This document shows positions 1-9,346 of a stretch of DNA of 32,776 nt, piece after piece; position 1 is the first letter of the stretch, and the number at the start of each line of letters is the position of its first letter. The notes below the pieces were generated by a model. It was not told where the DNA came from. It did no database searches and saw only the letters and a list, made by a program, of their open reading frames with translations. This DNA is from Flammula alnicola (Eukaryota > Basidiomycota > Agaricomycetes > Agaricales > Strophariaceae), in NCBI GenBank assembly GCA_015499995.1, contig JADNRV010000457.1:1-32776 (forward strand), written 5' to 3'. The translations under genes and the position numbers were made by a program.

Positions 1-454
1 GCACGATAGGAAGTGGTGGCGGTACGACGACAACCGTCCGGATCGATGACCACAGAAAATGTTTGTGCTCCCGGACTCCGGGCCGCTACGTTAGACATGA
101 TAGACTCATCTTATCTTATCTCGGCTCCTCCACAAGAACAGCAGAGGCGTACTCGAGTACAACGAATGGCCAATGGCAATATTATTGAAATAAATGCTGA
201 TACTGTATACAAGCGGTCGCGTTGGAGCAGTCCAATCTGACCGGACTCGGGATAGCAGAGGCTCGGATACGCGTCGAGCAGGCGGTGCGGTGTCAAGAGG
301 CAAGCCACGAATGCGGAAGGTGTCTACAAAGGGACGTGCACAGCCTCGATGCTATCTAATCTATCTATCTAATCTAGCCGAGGACTCTGCCAGACCTCAC
401 TACTAAGTACAGCGTCACCTAAAACGAGATAGTCGTCCAAATATAAGTACAACG
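1..454. other. intergenic, no gene recognised
   Basis: Only short open frames without domain-like sequence or intron signals are present. A short TATC-type microsatellite lies around 350-376. I see no RNA gene or convincing coding signal. Confidence 0.4.
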
Positions 455-650
455 TGGTAGCGCCACTGCAGCTGTGATATCTGGGTTTGAAAGGTTTGAC
501 CTTGAGCTTGAAGAGTCGGCGTCAAACCCAGCAAGCACAATTACCATCATTGTAGCAAATAAGTACGGATGAGTACAGGCATAAGTACGGTTAGAAGACT
601 CTTACGAACGCGATGGGCATCCGACGCTACCGTTACACCCTCATCGGGCT
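455..650. repeat. dispersed repeat, copy 1 (second copy at about 6906-7080)
   Basis: The stretch shares several blocks in the same order and orientation with about 6906-7080. These include CTGCAGCTGTGATATCTGG, AAAGGTTTGACCTTGA, TCAAACCCAGCAAGCACAAT, and ACGAACGCG followed by GGGC and TTACACCCTC. Small indels separate the blocks. Neither copy has a coding frame. It could be a remnant of a mobile element or part of an old segmental duplication. Confidence 0.75.
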
Positions 651-732
651 TCATAATATCGTCTGGAAACGAAAACAATTAGTAACCTCTCGCTTAGCTT
701 CGGCTTCCCGGCTCGACACAATCTGAAAGCAT

Positions 733-1162
733 TTAGAATAACAGACTTGTATCAGATTCCTGCGGGGAGTGTATATCGTGTAGGACGACGTCCATCAACA
801 CCGTTCTACCGCTGAAGGCAGGGACGCTTCTGTCAGCCTGAGGCGCATACTGAAAGTCCCGCGCATGCAACCCCAGACCGAGCACGACAGCAACGACAGG
901 AGAAAGCATAAGAAATGCAAGAGAGCAGCCAATCCACTTGCGGATGACGTTACGGTCGGCCTTGACTGTTTCGGTATTGCAAGCTCTGTCCACATATTGA
1001 GGCTGAGACTGTTCTAGACTCTAGAGATACCTCACTGCGCAGATGTTCATGGGTAAAATCGTAGGCTTTTGGTGAGTCTTCACGAAGTGACGGGTTGGCG
1101 CTTGAGTTTGACAAGTCGTCCAGGATGTATGACTGTGATGAGTCTGAAGTTTTAGGGGGCAT
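733..1162 (-). pseudogene. frameshifted remnant of a small membrane protein gene
   Basis: Two minus-strand frames join end to end. The first begins with ATG at 1162 and reads a polar, Ser/Asp-rich N-terminus (MPPKTSDSSQSYILDDL...). The second, ending in TAA at 733, holds a hydrophobic segment (about 20 residues around IGCSLAFLMLSPVVAVVLGL) followed by an extracellular-looking stretch with RTVLMDVVLHDI. The switch lies around 1000-1021. The possible introns there are only 28-34 nt, shorter than any other intron in the window, so a frameshift is more likely than splicing. I do not recognise the family. It may be a decayed single-pass membrane protein, or a gene whose intron I have missed. Confidence 0.3.
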
Positions 1163-1977
1163 GAAAAAAGTTCAGTGGAGTTAGGATACGTTGTAAGATG
1201 TGGACGAGCTAAGGCTTTCAAACGGAGAGTTGACATCTGTCGGTGTTATCCTTGCTTCCTGAAGTGCACGATGCTGATGAGCCGTATCTTCCCGCATCGT
1301 GTAGGGATCGGTGGAAATCGGAACATGCCAATGTCATGCGAAACTGAACTTAACCTCATGCACATTCAAGTCTCGGGTAATCGGTTTCTGTGAATGTAAT
1401 GTCACCGTAGGTATTTAATAAACCACAATTTTGGGTATTGAATAGCAGGCCAAGATCTAGTGGTGTCCAGGAACGTCACATTGCATCCCACAGCAGAAGC
1501 ATCACAATGAATAGGACGGGGCAACAGGTATTGAATGAAATCGCCATGTTAAAAAAGCTCCGATATAATCGAATCATCGCACGTTATTTTTAACTGGCGG
1601 TGAAATTCCACCGTGACTCATATGACGTTGGCCGACCGTTAGAGAATGTGAGCCTCGTGATTTGAACAAGCAAGTGCGCGGAAGGCACAAACAGGAGATT
1701 GAAGCAAGGAATGTGACAGTAATGGATATGCAAAGGTACGTCGTCAATGCCATGAGTGGGACCAAATATTCTAGTTCGTCTGTAATTAACTTGCCAATCA
1801 ATGGAAATTTTTGACGTACGGTGAGGTGAGATTTACTCATGCTTCAGCGTATTAAATATATCTGCATACCAAACTTGGGATTTCGGTCCCAGCAAAACAA
1901 AGCAAAAATAAGCGCCCGCAGCTAGAATGACATTGGCGTGAGAAAATGTCATGAGCATTGACGGTTGCATGTTCCAA
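1163..1977. other. intergenic, no gene recognised
   Basis: AT-rich sequence with short open frames only. None shows a recognisable motif or a plausible splice structure. Confidence 0.4.
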
Positions 1978-2691
1978 TACAGCGCTTTGCATATTTTTGT
2001 GAAAGTCGAAACATTTTTGAGCGCGATCACGTGTTGATGGTACCTTAACCAAATACGCCCGGCACGGTCGGCACCTGAGACTTCCTCCATCATCATCCTA
2101 CCATTATGCAACCTTTGTGCGCTATCCAACTCATTTAAGCCCTTATTTTGAAAGTTTTATAGCATGTAATGAGTAGTGTGTATTAATCCCTGAAAGTCAT
2201 GGGCTTAAAATCAAGAATTCACCGAAGATCACAGTGGAGTGAGATGAGATTGTAATAAGTTATTGAATCCCTACTGGAAGCACAAGACCTTTCACGATTA
2301 GTGGTAATTCAGTCCAGCATAGCACCTCTTTCGATGTGCTGTGTTCTATAACAGACGGTTGGGGTTTGAACAGCTTGAGGAGCGCCGTCCTCGACCCTCG
2401 TCAAAAACAAGAATCCAATTTGAACCAATAAGTGCCTTCCTTGAGACACAAACATGCTGTTATATTGCCTGAGAGACGAGACAAGAGACTTATTGAAAAT
2501 AAAATACACGACAAAGCAAGATACTGTATCATCCTCGAACGACAGCGACAACCGCCCAAGCCAAGTCCAAGCGTCAAGCGCCCTACCCAGAACCTGCCGA
2601 GACGTTGCCGACGATGTTTGGTCCAGGCACATCGGCACGTGACCGCGCTCAAAAATGTTTCGACTTTCACAAAAATATGCAAAGCGCTGTA
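1978..2691. mobile_element. 714-bp non-autonomous TIR element flanked by TA
   Basis: Positions 1978-2033 and 2636-2691 are a 56-bp inverted repeat with a single mismatch; the ends read TACAGCGCTTTGC... and its complement. Weaker similarity continues inward for about another 40 bp. Placing the TA at each end outside the repeat gives CAGCGC termini and a TA target duplication, the pattern of Tc1/mariner-pogo relatives. The interior (about 600 bp) has only short frames and no DDE transposase, so this would be a MITE-like or internally deleted copy. The repeat carries CACGTG at its inner edge. Confidence 0.7.
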
Positions 2692-3221
2692 ATGTTCAGC
2701 GCTCGGTAGCGATATACTCGTATATGGTAGAATCAGTCTTCATTCCTCCCTAAATCAGGCCTGAAAATTCTCGCCATCCATCCCTCTCTTCCTATGGCCT
2801 TACGTTGCGACAATCAAGTAAATCTGGCATCAGTAAAAATGGGCAGCGACCTGTGCATGTGACCGGCCAATTGGGGACAGTAATCTTGACATGGGAATTT
2901 GATTTGATACCCCCCATGCTGGGGGGTATGGGTTATGGGTTATTGCGGACCTATGGGTTGTGGCGTGCCATTCCCCGCGAACCTAGTCGGTGGACGGGTC
3001 GAGCTATGGGATATAAGGGGTTATGGGTTATGAGAGGTATGGGTTATGAGGGGTCCGACTGTAATGGGTGTCCAGAAATAGTTTTTAATTATGGTCTCAT
3101 TGTGTTGGGAAACTAATTTCCTTCAATTCCTTATCATTCAGTCCAGAGCCGTAGGTACATAAATTCGCTCGCAGACTCTCTCAGCTTTTTTTTTACCCCT
3201 CCTCGCTCACGACTACAAGCC
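2692..3221. other. upstream region of the modin-like gene with hairpin and minisatellite
   Basis: No gene is seen. It contains a 9-bp-arm hairpin (2907-2929), a degenerate TATGGGTTATG minisatellite (2926-3053), and a pyrimidine-rich tract (about 3178-3200) just before the start codon, common in fungal promoters. Confidence 0.5.
2926..3053 (+). repeat. degenerate TATGGGTTATG minisatellite
   Basis: The unit TATGGGTTATG or close variants recur at about 2927-2942, 2952-2960, 3004-3010, 3019-3032 and 3038-3050, separated by unrelated bases. It is strongly G-rich on the plus strand and lies about 170-300 bp upstream of the gene starting at 3222. Confidence 0.65.
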
Positions 3222-4892
3222 ATGTCGGGTCCAGATCCGATATCCCTCATTGCCCTCCTCGTATCCCTCGTCGCACTTTTTTCCGCTCTCCTCCAGGTAG
3301 CCCAACAATACCTATCGACCGCGTCCGACATCCGCCACTGCTCAGCGCGCACAGTGGGTGGCTGGTATAAACAAAGCCGTCGGCGGTTCATTTGGAGCGA
3401 GCTGCGCTTCGAAGTGTCTTTTACCACTCCCATCATCCGCATTGGCATCCTACGCTCTAGCATTTACGCTCCTCCGGACGCCTCTCTTTCGCTTGGAGCG
3501 CCGGACGCCTCTCTTTCGCGTGGAGTACCGGACGCCTCGCTTTCGCATGCAGCACAGTACATTTTTCATCGTCCGAACTTAAAGGACAAACCGGACCAAT
3601 ACACCCAGTCTCAAAATCCGTGGTTCCTTGATCTTACTGGGACGCGCGATGAAGCACGATGCACTTGGCTCTCTCTCTTGAATGCCATGTCCACTATACA
3701 GCTCCAAGTTGACATTGACGAACGCACGCTCTCATTCGACTTTATGCCTGATGGAATCAAAAAACCGCTCGCTCAGATGGACCGCAAGTCATTCTTGACC
3801 ATCATGTCACTCTTCCAAGTATCATGGCACGAAGGTTGGAGAAAGGAAAGCGCATCGGGAGGCGGAGGAGGAACTCGATGGGACACCCCAACAGGTGCTG
3901 GCCCATACTGTGAAGTCACCTCTCGTAACCTCCTCAACTTTGGCACCGTCATCTCCTACCAAGCCTCTAAGGATCAGCCACCGATGCAGTTCAGTATCGT
4001 CTCCGAAAAAGCCCGATCAGCGATGTTCAACTGCTTCGATCTAGGATTTCACATTGTTCTGACGCATTCCGCAGAGGAGATATACAGGAGCACTAAGGAC
4101 CTTGCTGGCGAGACCGCGGCAAACACTATCAAGAGCCTCTACGTTGCCAACGATGGTTGGTCCCCCGGCCTTGCAGAGGCGATCATGTGCTTCGCTGAAC
4201 CAGAGATGCCAAAAGCCATCCAACGCGGCACAGATCATTTCATATCCATTTTCTCTGCTCGATCCATCGCATCTATGTTCAACGACCGCCCTGTCGTCCG
4301 ACTTCTCATTGGGGAGGTCGTCAAGGATAGAACCCCGGATGAAAAACAATTCGCCAAATGGGCAAACGATTACATATCTTCCTCTTCCTCATCGCTCGCC
4401 TTGCTTGAAGCATTACAGAATTTTCGGGAGATAGACCATCATCCCATATTGTGGTCAGATGCCCGCAAGTGCTTGGCTTTGATCAAAACCCTTGACGAAC
4501 AGTCAAGTGCATTTTACCCTTTTCTCTCTCCGAATCAATCCAAGCTCGATGTACAACGCGAGTTCGCTCAACTCCAGGTACAATTTGGATGCAAACTCCT
4601 TGAACAAACAAACAATCTCGCAAACCACTCCCCGGGAGGGTTCTGGCGCGATTTCATCAGCTCTGCTGTTGCCACGAACTACGTGAAAATATGCTCCGCT
4701 CTCGGGGAGAAGTATCCAAATTGGAGCGAAAAAAGGAGACATGATTTCGTCATTAATAGATTCATGAGAGGCGTTCTATGGGGAATTTATAACATGAATC
4801 GTCTTGGTAACCAGCCCACTGATGAGCGGTTGTTGGAGTGTTCGTTGAGTAGCCGTTGGCTGTCGGATGCGTCAACTCTTTGGATGGATTGA
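3222..4892 (+). CDS. modin-like fungal membrane-anchored protein
   Basis: Intronless frame of 556 aa. Residues about 7-28 form one hydrophobic segment (SLIALLVSLVALFSALLQV), followed by QQYLSTASDIRHC and a basic-aromatic patch ending WSELRFEVSFTTPII. Fungal proteins annotated as modin share this opening and a later block like FDFMPDGIKKPLAQ with a CTWLSLLNAM-type stretch before it; I rely on memory of that family. No enzymatic motif is visible, and the biochemical role is unknown to me. The N-terminal anchor suggests the bulk of the protein faces one side of a membrane. Odd feature: three exact-length 27-bp repeats (3474-3554) encode PDASLS units. The start ATG at 3222 follows a pyrimidine tract and no earlier in-frame ATG is needed for homology. 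Confidence 0.65.
   Translation: MSGPDPISLIALLVSLVALFSALLQVAQQYLSTASDIRHCSARTVGGWYKQSRRRFIWSELRFEVSFTTPIIRIGILRSSIYAPPDASLSLGAPDASLSRGVPDASLSHAAQYIFHRPNLKDKPDQYTQSQNPWFLDLTGTRDEARCTWLSLLNAMSTIQLQVDIDERTLSFDFMPDGIKKPLAQMDRKSFLTIMSLFQVSWHEGWRKESASGGGGGTRWDTPTGAGPYCEVTSRNLLNFGTVISYQASKDQPPMQFSIVSEKARSAMFNCFDLGFHIVLTHSAEEIYRSTKDLAGETAANTIKSLYVANDGWSPGLAEAIMCFAEPEMPKAIQRGTDHFISIFSARSIASMFNDRPVVRLLIGEVVKDRTPDEKQFAKWANDYISSSSSSLALLEALQNFREIDHHPILWSDARKCLALIKTLDEQSSAFYPFLSPNQSKLDVQREFAQLQVQFGCKLLEQTNNLANHSPGGFWRDFISSAVATNYVKICSALGEKYPNWSEKRRHDFVINRFMRGVLWGIYNMNRLGNQPTDERLLECSLSSRWLSDASTLWMD
3474..3554 (+). repeat. three 27-bp in-frame tandem repeats in the modin-like CDS
   Basis: Units 3474-3500, 3501-3527 and 3528-3554 each begin CCGGACGCCTC and encode the nonapeptide pattern PDASLSxxx. 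The first two are nearly identical and the third has diverged. The 9-aa period keeps the frame, so the copy number could vary without breaking the protein. Confidence 0.9.
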
Positions 4893-5439
4893 GCTACTTC
4901 TCAAATTACTGTTAAAATCCCTACCTTTTTCATTCTTAACCTTTCAACCGTTGCAAAATTAGTTACTCAGCTCGATATCCAGACGCCTGTCTTGTTTTGC
5001 ATTCTCTTATTTTATACGCGCTCCTTACAATTATAAAATCCAAATTCAATAGAGATTTAGCGCGCGTCTATTCGAGTATCACGTCAGCATGGCAATTCCA
5101 GGATGGACATTCCTCGACTTCCGGAGCGGTAAGGCTACTTCGAGGACGCCTCTACCTTATGACTTCGAAAGACCACGCTCTAGGCAAGGTACCGGAATAT
5201 TCTACGATTTTCCGTACCTTCCTACAATGAATTTCTAGTTAACCTCTCCCTACTTACACCGGTAATAGCTACATCGTCCTTTATGCCACAAGTTGATGTC
5301 GAGCAACGTGGAAAACGGATGTGTATTTGTGAGGGAAAGAGACAGAGAACGTAAAGTGCATCATCTACCGAAAGCGAGAAAACTGCCCACATGTCTACAT
5401 ACAACGCGGTGGCTCGCGCATTGACATGGTCACTGGAAT
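4893..5439. other. intergenic, no gene recognised
   Basis: Downstream region of the modin-like gene. Only short frames are present, with no recognisable motif. Confidence 0.4.
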
Positions 5440-5700
5440 GAATCCCAACAGCTGACGTCCTTTCACTGCTGGCTATCTTCTCCCAAAATAATCTTCGGCC
5501 AAATCAAATATGTCGCCACGACAAAATCCGCCCAGGACGCCCTACCGCCCATCGAGGACGCACCCCCACTCTTCGCGTACTAGGTGTCAACTTTTTCGAG
5601 ATCGCCTTTGCACGAAACAGCAGAATACGTGTAGAGCGATAAATGCAGTACAACAGATAGTGATCCTGAATTCGTCAGGATGATGGGATTATAAGCATTT
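5440..5700 (-). pseudogene. etherase-like GST pseudogene, internally deleted
   Basis: Read on the minus strand, about 5615-5440 aligns in frame with the GST1 C-terminal part. It carries VDT-stop-YAKSGG, then SWADFVVATYLIW and GEDSQQ-stop-KD. Two tryptophan codons have become stops: TAG at 5582-5580 and TGA at 5465-5463. Upstream on the same strand, 5700-5659 matches the GST1 promoter segment 9241-9282 at 37 of 42 positions. Everything between promoter and C-terminal domain is missing, so the copy lost its N-terminal thioredoxin-fold domain. It lies in the opposite orientation to the functional array. Confidence 0.85.
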
Positions 5701-6739
5701 ATTTGGGTTGATTACCCTGACGTTGTCGTTATCCAACGCATGGGCATAGAATCCGAGTTGAATCACCGCGTTATCGGGGTGCCCCAGTGGGCCCACGGGA
5801 TTCGGCGGAAGGGGCGGAAGGGGAGCAAGACTAGATATGAGGGTGTGGCCTGAGAGGGTGTAGGGCCCAGACAAGGGCATCGGACCAGTATCGGTATCAG
5901 CGTCCGCTTCCGACGCAGTTTGCACGATATCCAAGGGCCGGGAACGATGCACGACAAAAGTGAACTTGTGCGCGAGCTGATCGTGATAGAGTCCTCCGCC
6001 TGGGATTGGGAGCGGAATGGCAGCCACTCTGAGGACGCGCAGGTAAAAGATGCAGAGGGCATGGTCGGGGAAGGGGAGGAAAAGGCGGGAGGGTGTTATA
6101 TCTGGGACTTCAGATATGAAGGCAGAGGAGGAGAAGGCACGTTGTTTGCCGTTGAAGTCGAAGTTGAGCTCGGTGTCGAACGCGACGACGAATACGGATG
6201 CGAATCCCCGACAGGATTCGGCTTCGTTTCCCCCTTCTCGTCGTTTCTGTAAACAATTTCCTTCCTGCCAGGAGCTTGACCCAATACAACGCCTTCCTCT
6301 GCAGGTCACCTAGCAAATATACCCCACCCGTCAAATCGTATATCTCTCTGGGGACGTGTCCCACTTTGATCTGGCACATCCGAGTCGTCCTCGTCCTTCC
6401 TTGTCCTTGTCCTTGGATTTCTCCTTTCCCTGCCCGTCCTTCTTTTCCTTCGCCTGTTTCGTTCGAATCTTGATCTTGAGTTCCACCACCCCCCGTCTCT
6501 CACTCTCCTCCAACCACGCCATTTTCTCCTCCACCGTCATCTTCTGCCTTCCTGACGTAGTCAAGTAGTGGTTATCCACCTGATGCGTCGTCGTCAGCGC
6601 AATTTTGTACCTAAGCAGCGAGGAGCTGCAGATGAGGATGTGGAGGTATGTAGCTGCCGGCGAGCAAAGAGGCGGGCTGAACTACGAGGTGGAACAGTAT
6701 ATGGATGAGAATTTCTGGCGGTAGAGTGAGCAGATTCAT
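5689..6739 (-). pseudogene. F-box protein pseudogene
   Basis: On the minus strand an ATG at 6739 opens MNLLTLPPEILIHILFHL, a clear F-box start. Further pieces follow in shifting frames: YKIALTTTHQVDN (about 6620-6580) with EEKMAWLEESERR, then IYDLTGGVYLLGD and RKALYWVKL (about 6340-6270), then a longer frame 6200-5689 with LFLPFPDHALCIF and FTFVVHRSRPLDI. As I remember it, this order is that of a large basidiomycete F-box family. The central part of the family is absent and at least two frameshifts are needed, so I call it a pseudogene. The last open part (to 5689) might still be expressed as a fragment. It abuts the GST pseudogene on the same strand. Confidence 0.6.
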
Positions 6740-7447
6740 TGTGTCTTTGGGTTCGCTCCCTACGGTGCTGCAGCTAGGGTTCGAGAGTTGAGGTTGGTGT
6801 GGATGAAGCTGATGTCATCGTCGTTGGTAGCGTCGGCGTGGACATGTGCCACGGCACTTGATGAGTTTGGTGAAACACAAACCCGATGGCTCAGAAGAGT
6901 GCAACGTCAGGGTAACGCTGCAGCTGTGATATCTGGATGGACATCGTTAGTCGAAAAGGTTTGACCTTGAAGAGTCGGTATCAAACCCAGCAAGCACAAT
7001 CACAATCTAGCAAATAGGTATCGTTAGAAGTCTGTCACGAACGCGGTGGGCCTCCGATTACACCCTCGTCCTCCTAATACTCGTTATTCAACGCCCACGT
7101 AAGTATGAGAGAACGAAATGCCAAGACAATTCTCCTTTGCATCGGAGAACAATGATAATCGATCATTGAACGACACCAATCATTTGAAAGATGCCGATCC
7201 CAAGGCATGCAGCACACGCGACCAAGAAATGGCAGATCTATAGCGATAACTATGTCCGGCAGCCAAGAATGGCGTGTGTTCCAGAGCTCATCGCAGTTAG
7301 ACCATTGTCCCCTCCGTGAGTGGTCAACGACGAAGAGAGCGGCGCCAGGATATCGGCACAAAAAGCTCGAAGTCGGGGTCAACATCCCAAAAAGTCGAAC
7401 AAGGCACTGACTTGACGGGTTATTTCGCAGTGCCAATCAAACGGTTT
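6740..7447. other. intergenic, holds repeat copy 2
   Basis: No supported gene. A 120-codon minus frame (7074-7436) has no recognisable motif. The repeat copy at about 6906-7080 is the only structured element. Confidence 0.4.
6906..7080. repeat. dispersed repeat, copy 2
   Basis: Same blocks and order as 455-650, including CTGCAGCTGTGATATCTGG, AAAGGTTTGACCTTGA and TCAAACCCAGCAAGCACAAT. This copy lacks the AGTACGG-rich insert of copy 1 and has a short extra piece after CTGG. Confidence 0.75.
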
Positions 7448-8709
7448 CTATAAATCGCGGCTCCCGCCTGATTTCATCATAATCTGCACAACTAAAGAAC
7501 AAAAAATCGAGCTGCCATGGTAGAGCAATTTAATGCTATTTTCAGTCTCAAGGCTAACTAAACTACAATCGAATTAGCCCCCCAAGATCAAATACTTATA
7601 AAATATCGAACCACATACCGTACTCAGTTCTGGGTCCATCCACCGCTCGCAGAGACGGCGCTCCCACATCAAGCGCACCATCGATAACGGGTCCATTGGC
7701 GAGGTTGAGCTGGACCTTAGAGTAAACCTGAGTCACAGGCACCGCCTCTGACTCGACTCGACTCACCACGATTCGGAAAGAAACAGTGTCGCAACTGGTT
7801 CAAACGCGCCTGGAGAGAAGGTTAACAAAGTATCGCTTCGGAAGACTAAATCGCTCTTACTTGGCATTTCCAATATCACTTGCCGCGACCACGCCTGAGG
7901 ATGGGTCAGGAGCAGGCATGGCCACCTTCACCTGGGACTCCAGCGCCATCGTCAGCCATCTCTCCAGCTCTACGTTCTCCTGCTTTAACCGGGAGATGGT
8001 ATCGTCCTTCGCCCTGGACTCGATGACATTTTGGGCAAATACCTCGCAAAGATTCTTATAGAGGTCTTCTAGAGCACCGTATCGCACCTCTAATGACCGC
8101 GTGTCAGGAGACGCCGGTTCTGGGGTAGAAGCAGTAGGGTGCTCGTCGGAGGTGGGTGAAGAAGAGGGCAGTTGGACAGATGGAGTCATAGCAAGTGTAG
8201 AAGACGTTGAAGCATGCGGTCGGGTCGAAGGAACCAGGGTGGATGTAGGAGAGGAGGCACCCGGTCGCTCTGGTCGCTCTGGGGTAGTCTGGATGGGTGC
8301 ATTGGAAGAAACGTGAAGGTTTTGAACAGAAGTGGCGGTCCCGTTTATTGGTCTCGGTTTATACGTGAAAAGCGATTGGTTGGACATATTGTCCGAGGTC
8401 ACAATCCGATACATATCAATGATATCATTCTGGGACATATTGCGAAATGGACAGTTGGGATCGGGAATTTGAGGAGTGGAGGTGAAAGTCTTTTCGAACG
8501 CGTCGTATCAGCTAAAGGAATAATTTCATAGTATAGTACAGACGTACTGTGAATCCCGAGAACCCTGTCTCAGGCTGGGGCTGCACAGGCACGCGAAAGA
8601 GTATCGTGTCAGGGCCGCCTTTCTGCCGTTTGGAAGACGAGGGTCTGTAAGAAGACTCAGGTTTTCGTTTCTTTCCCTTCGCCTTGCCATCTAGTGTAGG
8701 ATTCTCCAT
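7448..8709 (-). CDS. unrecognised nuclear-type protein with basic N-terminus and short coiled coil
   Basis: I assemble four exons on the minus strand: 8709-8548, 8489-7861, 7794-7619, 7557-7448. The introns are 58, 66 and 61 nt with GT..AG ends, and phases agree throughout, giving 304 aa. The N-terminus is Lys/Arg-rich (KAKGKKRKPESSYRP, SSSKRQK), a likely nuclear localisation signal. A Ser/Thr/Pro-rich middle follows, then a predicted short coiled coil (ALEDLYKNLCEVFAQ, ISRLKQENVELERWL). Two similar strands occur, PDTILFRVPVQ in exon 1 and CDTVSFRIVVS in exon 3. No family is recognised. The acceptor of intron 2 was chosen because the nearer AG leads to an immediate stop; the last exon is the least certain. 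Confidence 0.5.
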
Positions 8710-9346
8710 TGTCGCCTTGTGTCAGGGGCATAGCTTTTAGGGTCAGGACCAGACAGCTCGTTCATAGCCTTGATTGCCTATGACGCTACAACGCACGGTG
8801 ATGCTCTACGCGTTCCCGAGCAACTGCAATGCGAGAGTGGTCCCTTCAGTAAAGGTTGGTCGTGGGCGTTGCAGACAAGTTGTCTGCATGCGCTGGCGCA
8901 CTATGGTCAGCACAGCCACGTCCCAATCTAATCTAATCTATGCGAGCACCCGCTTATGGGAATCGTTTTTTTCGTTCTCAACGGGCATTGGTTTTACACT
9001 TATGCCGAATGATTTATCTTTCCCGATAGCGCCCTCGTCCCATGCTTTTGCGGGGCTATGTATTGTCCTGCTCACGCGAACCCCATACTTACTAGTGTCT
9101 TCTGACCCAGATTACTCAAATCGCTCCCAGGTTTACAAATGCAGGGGCTATTATTGGCGTACCATTTTCAAAATCGCGTGTCTATGATATCGAAATTCTC
9201 GCGTTCCGTTCCAGTCCCGTTGTCAACTTGTCAGCCAAGGAAATGCTCATAATCCCACCGTCCTGACGAATTCTGGATCATTCCCAAATCGCCCCCAGAT
9301 CGCTATCCATCTAGCTCGACGCATATTATCCTCTTTCTCGACCACC
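8710..9346. other. intergenic between unknown gene and GST1; GST1 promoter
   Basis: The region between two divergently transcribed genes. The block 9241-9282 is conserved in the GST pseudogene promoter at 5659-5700 and is therefore part of the original GST1 upstream region. A plus-strand 137-codon frame (8774-9187) has no recognisable motif. Confidence 0.5.

Noticed and set aside
7074..7436. 120-codon minus-strand frame
   Set aside because: No recognisable motif, and it starts and ends in intergenic sequence without splice partners; could be a relic but cannot be supported.
8774..9187. 137-codon plus-strand frame upstream of GST1
   Set aside because: No motif and no family resemblance; probably a chance frame.
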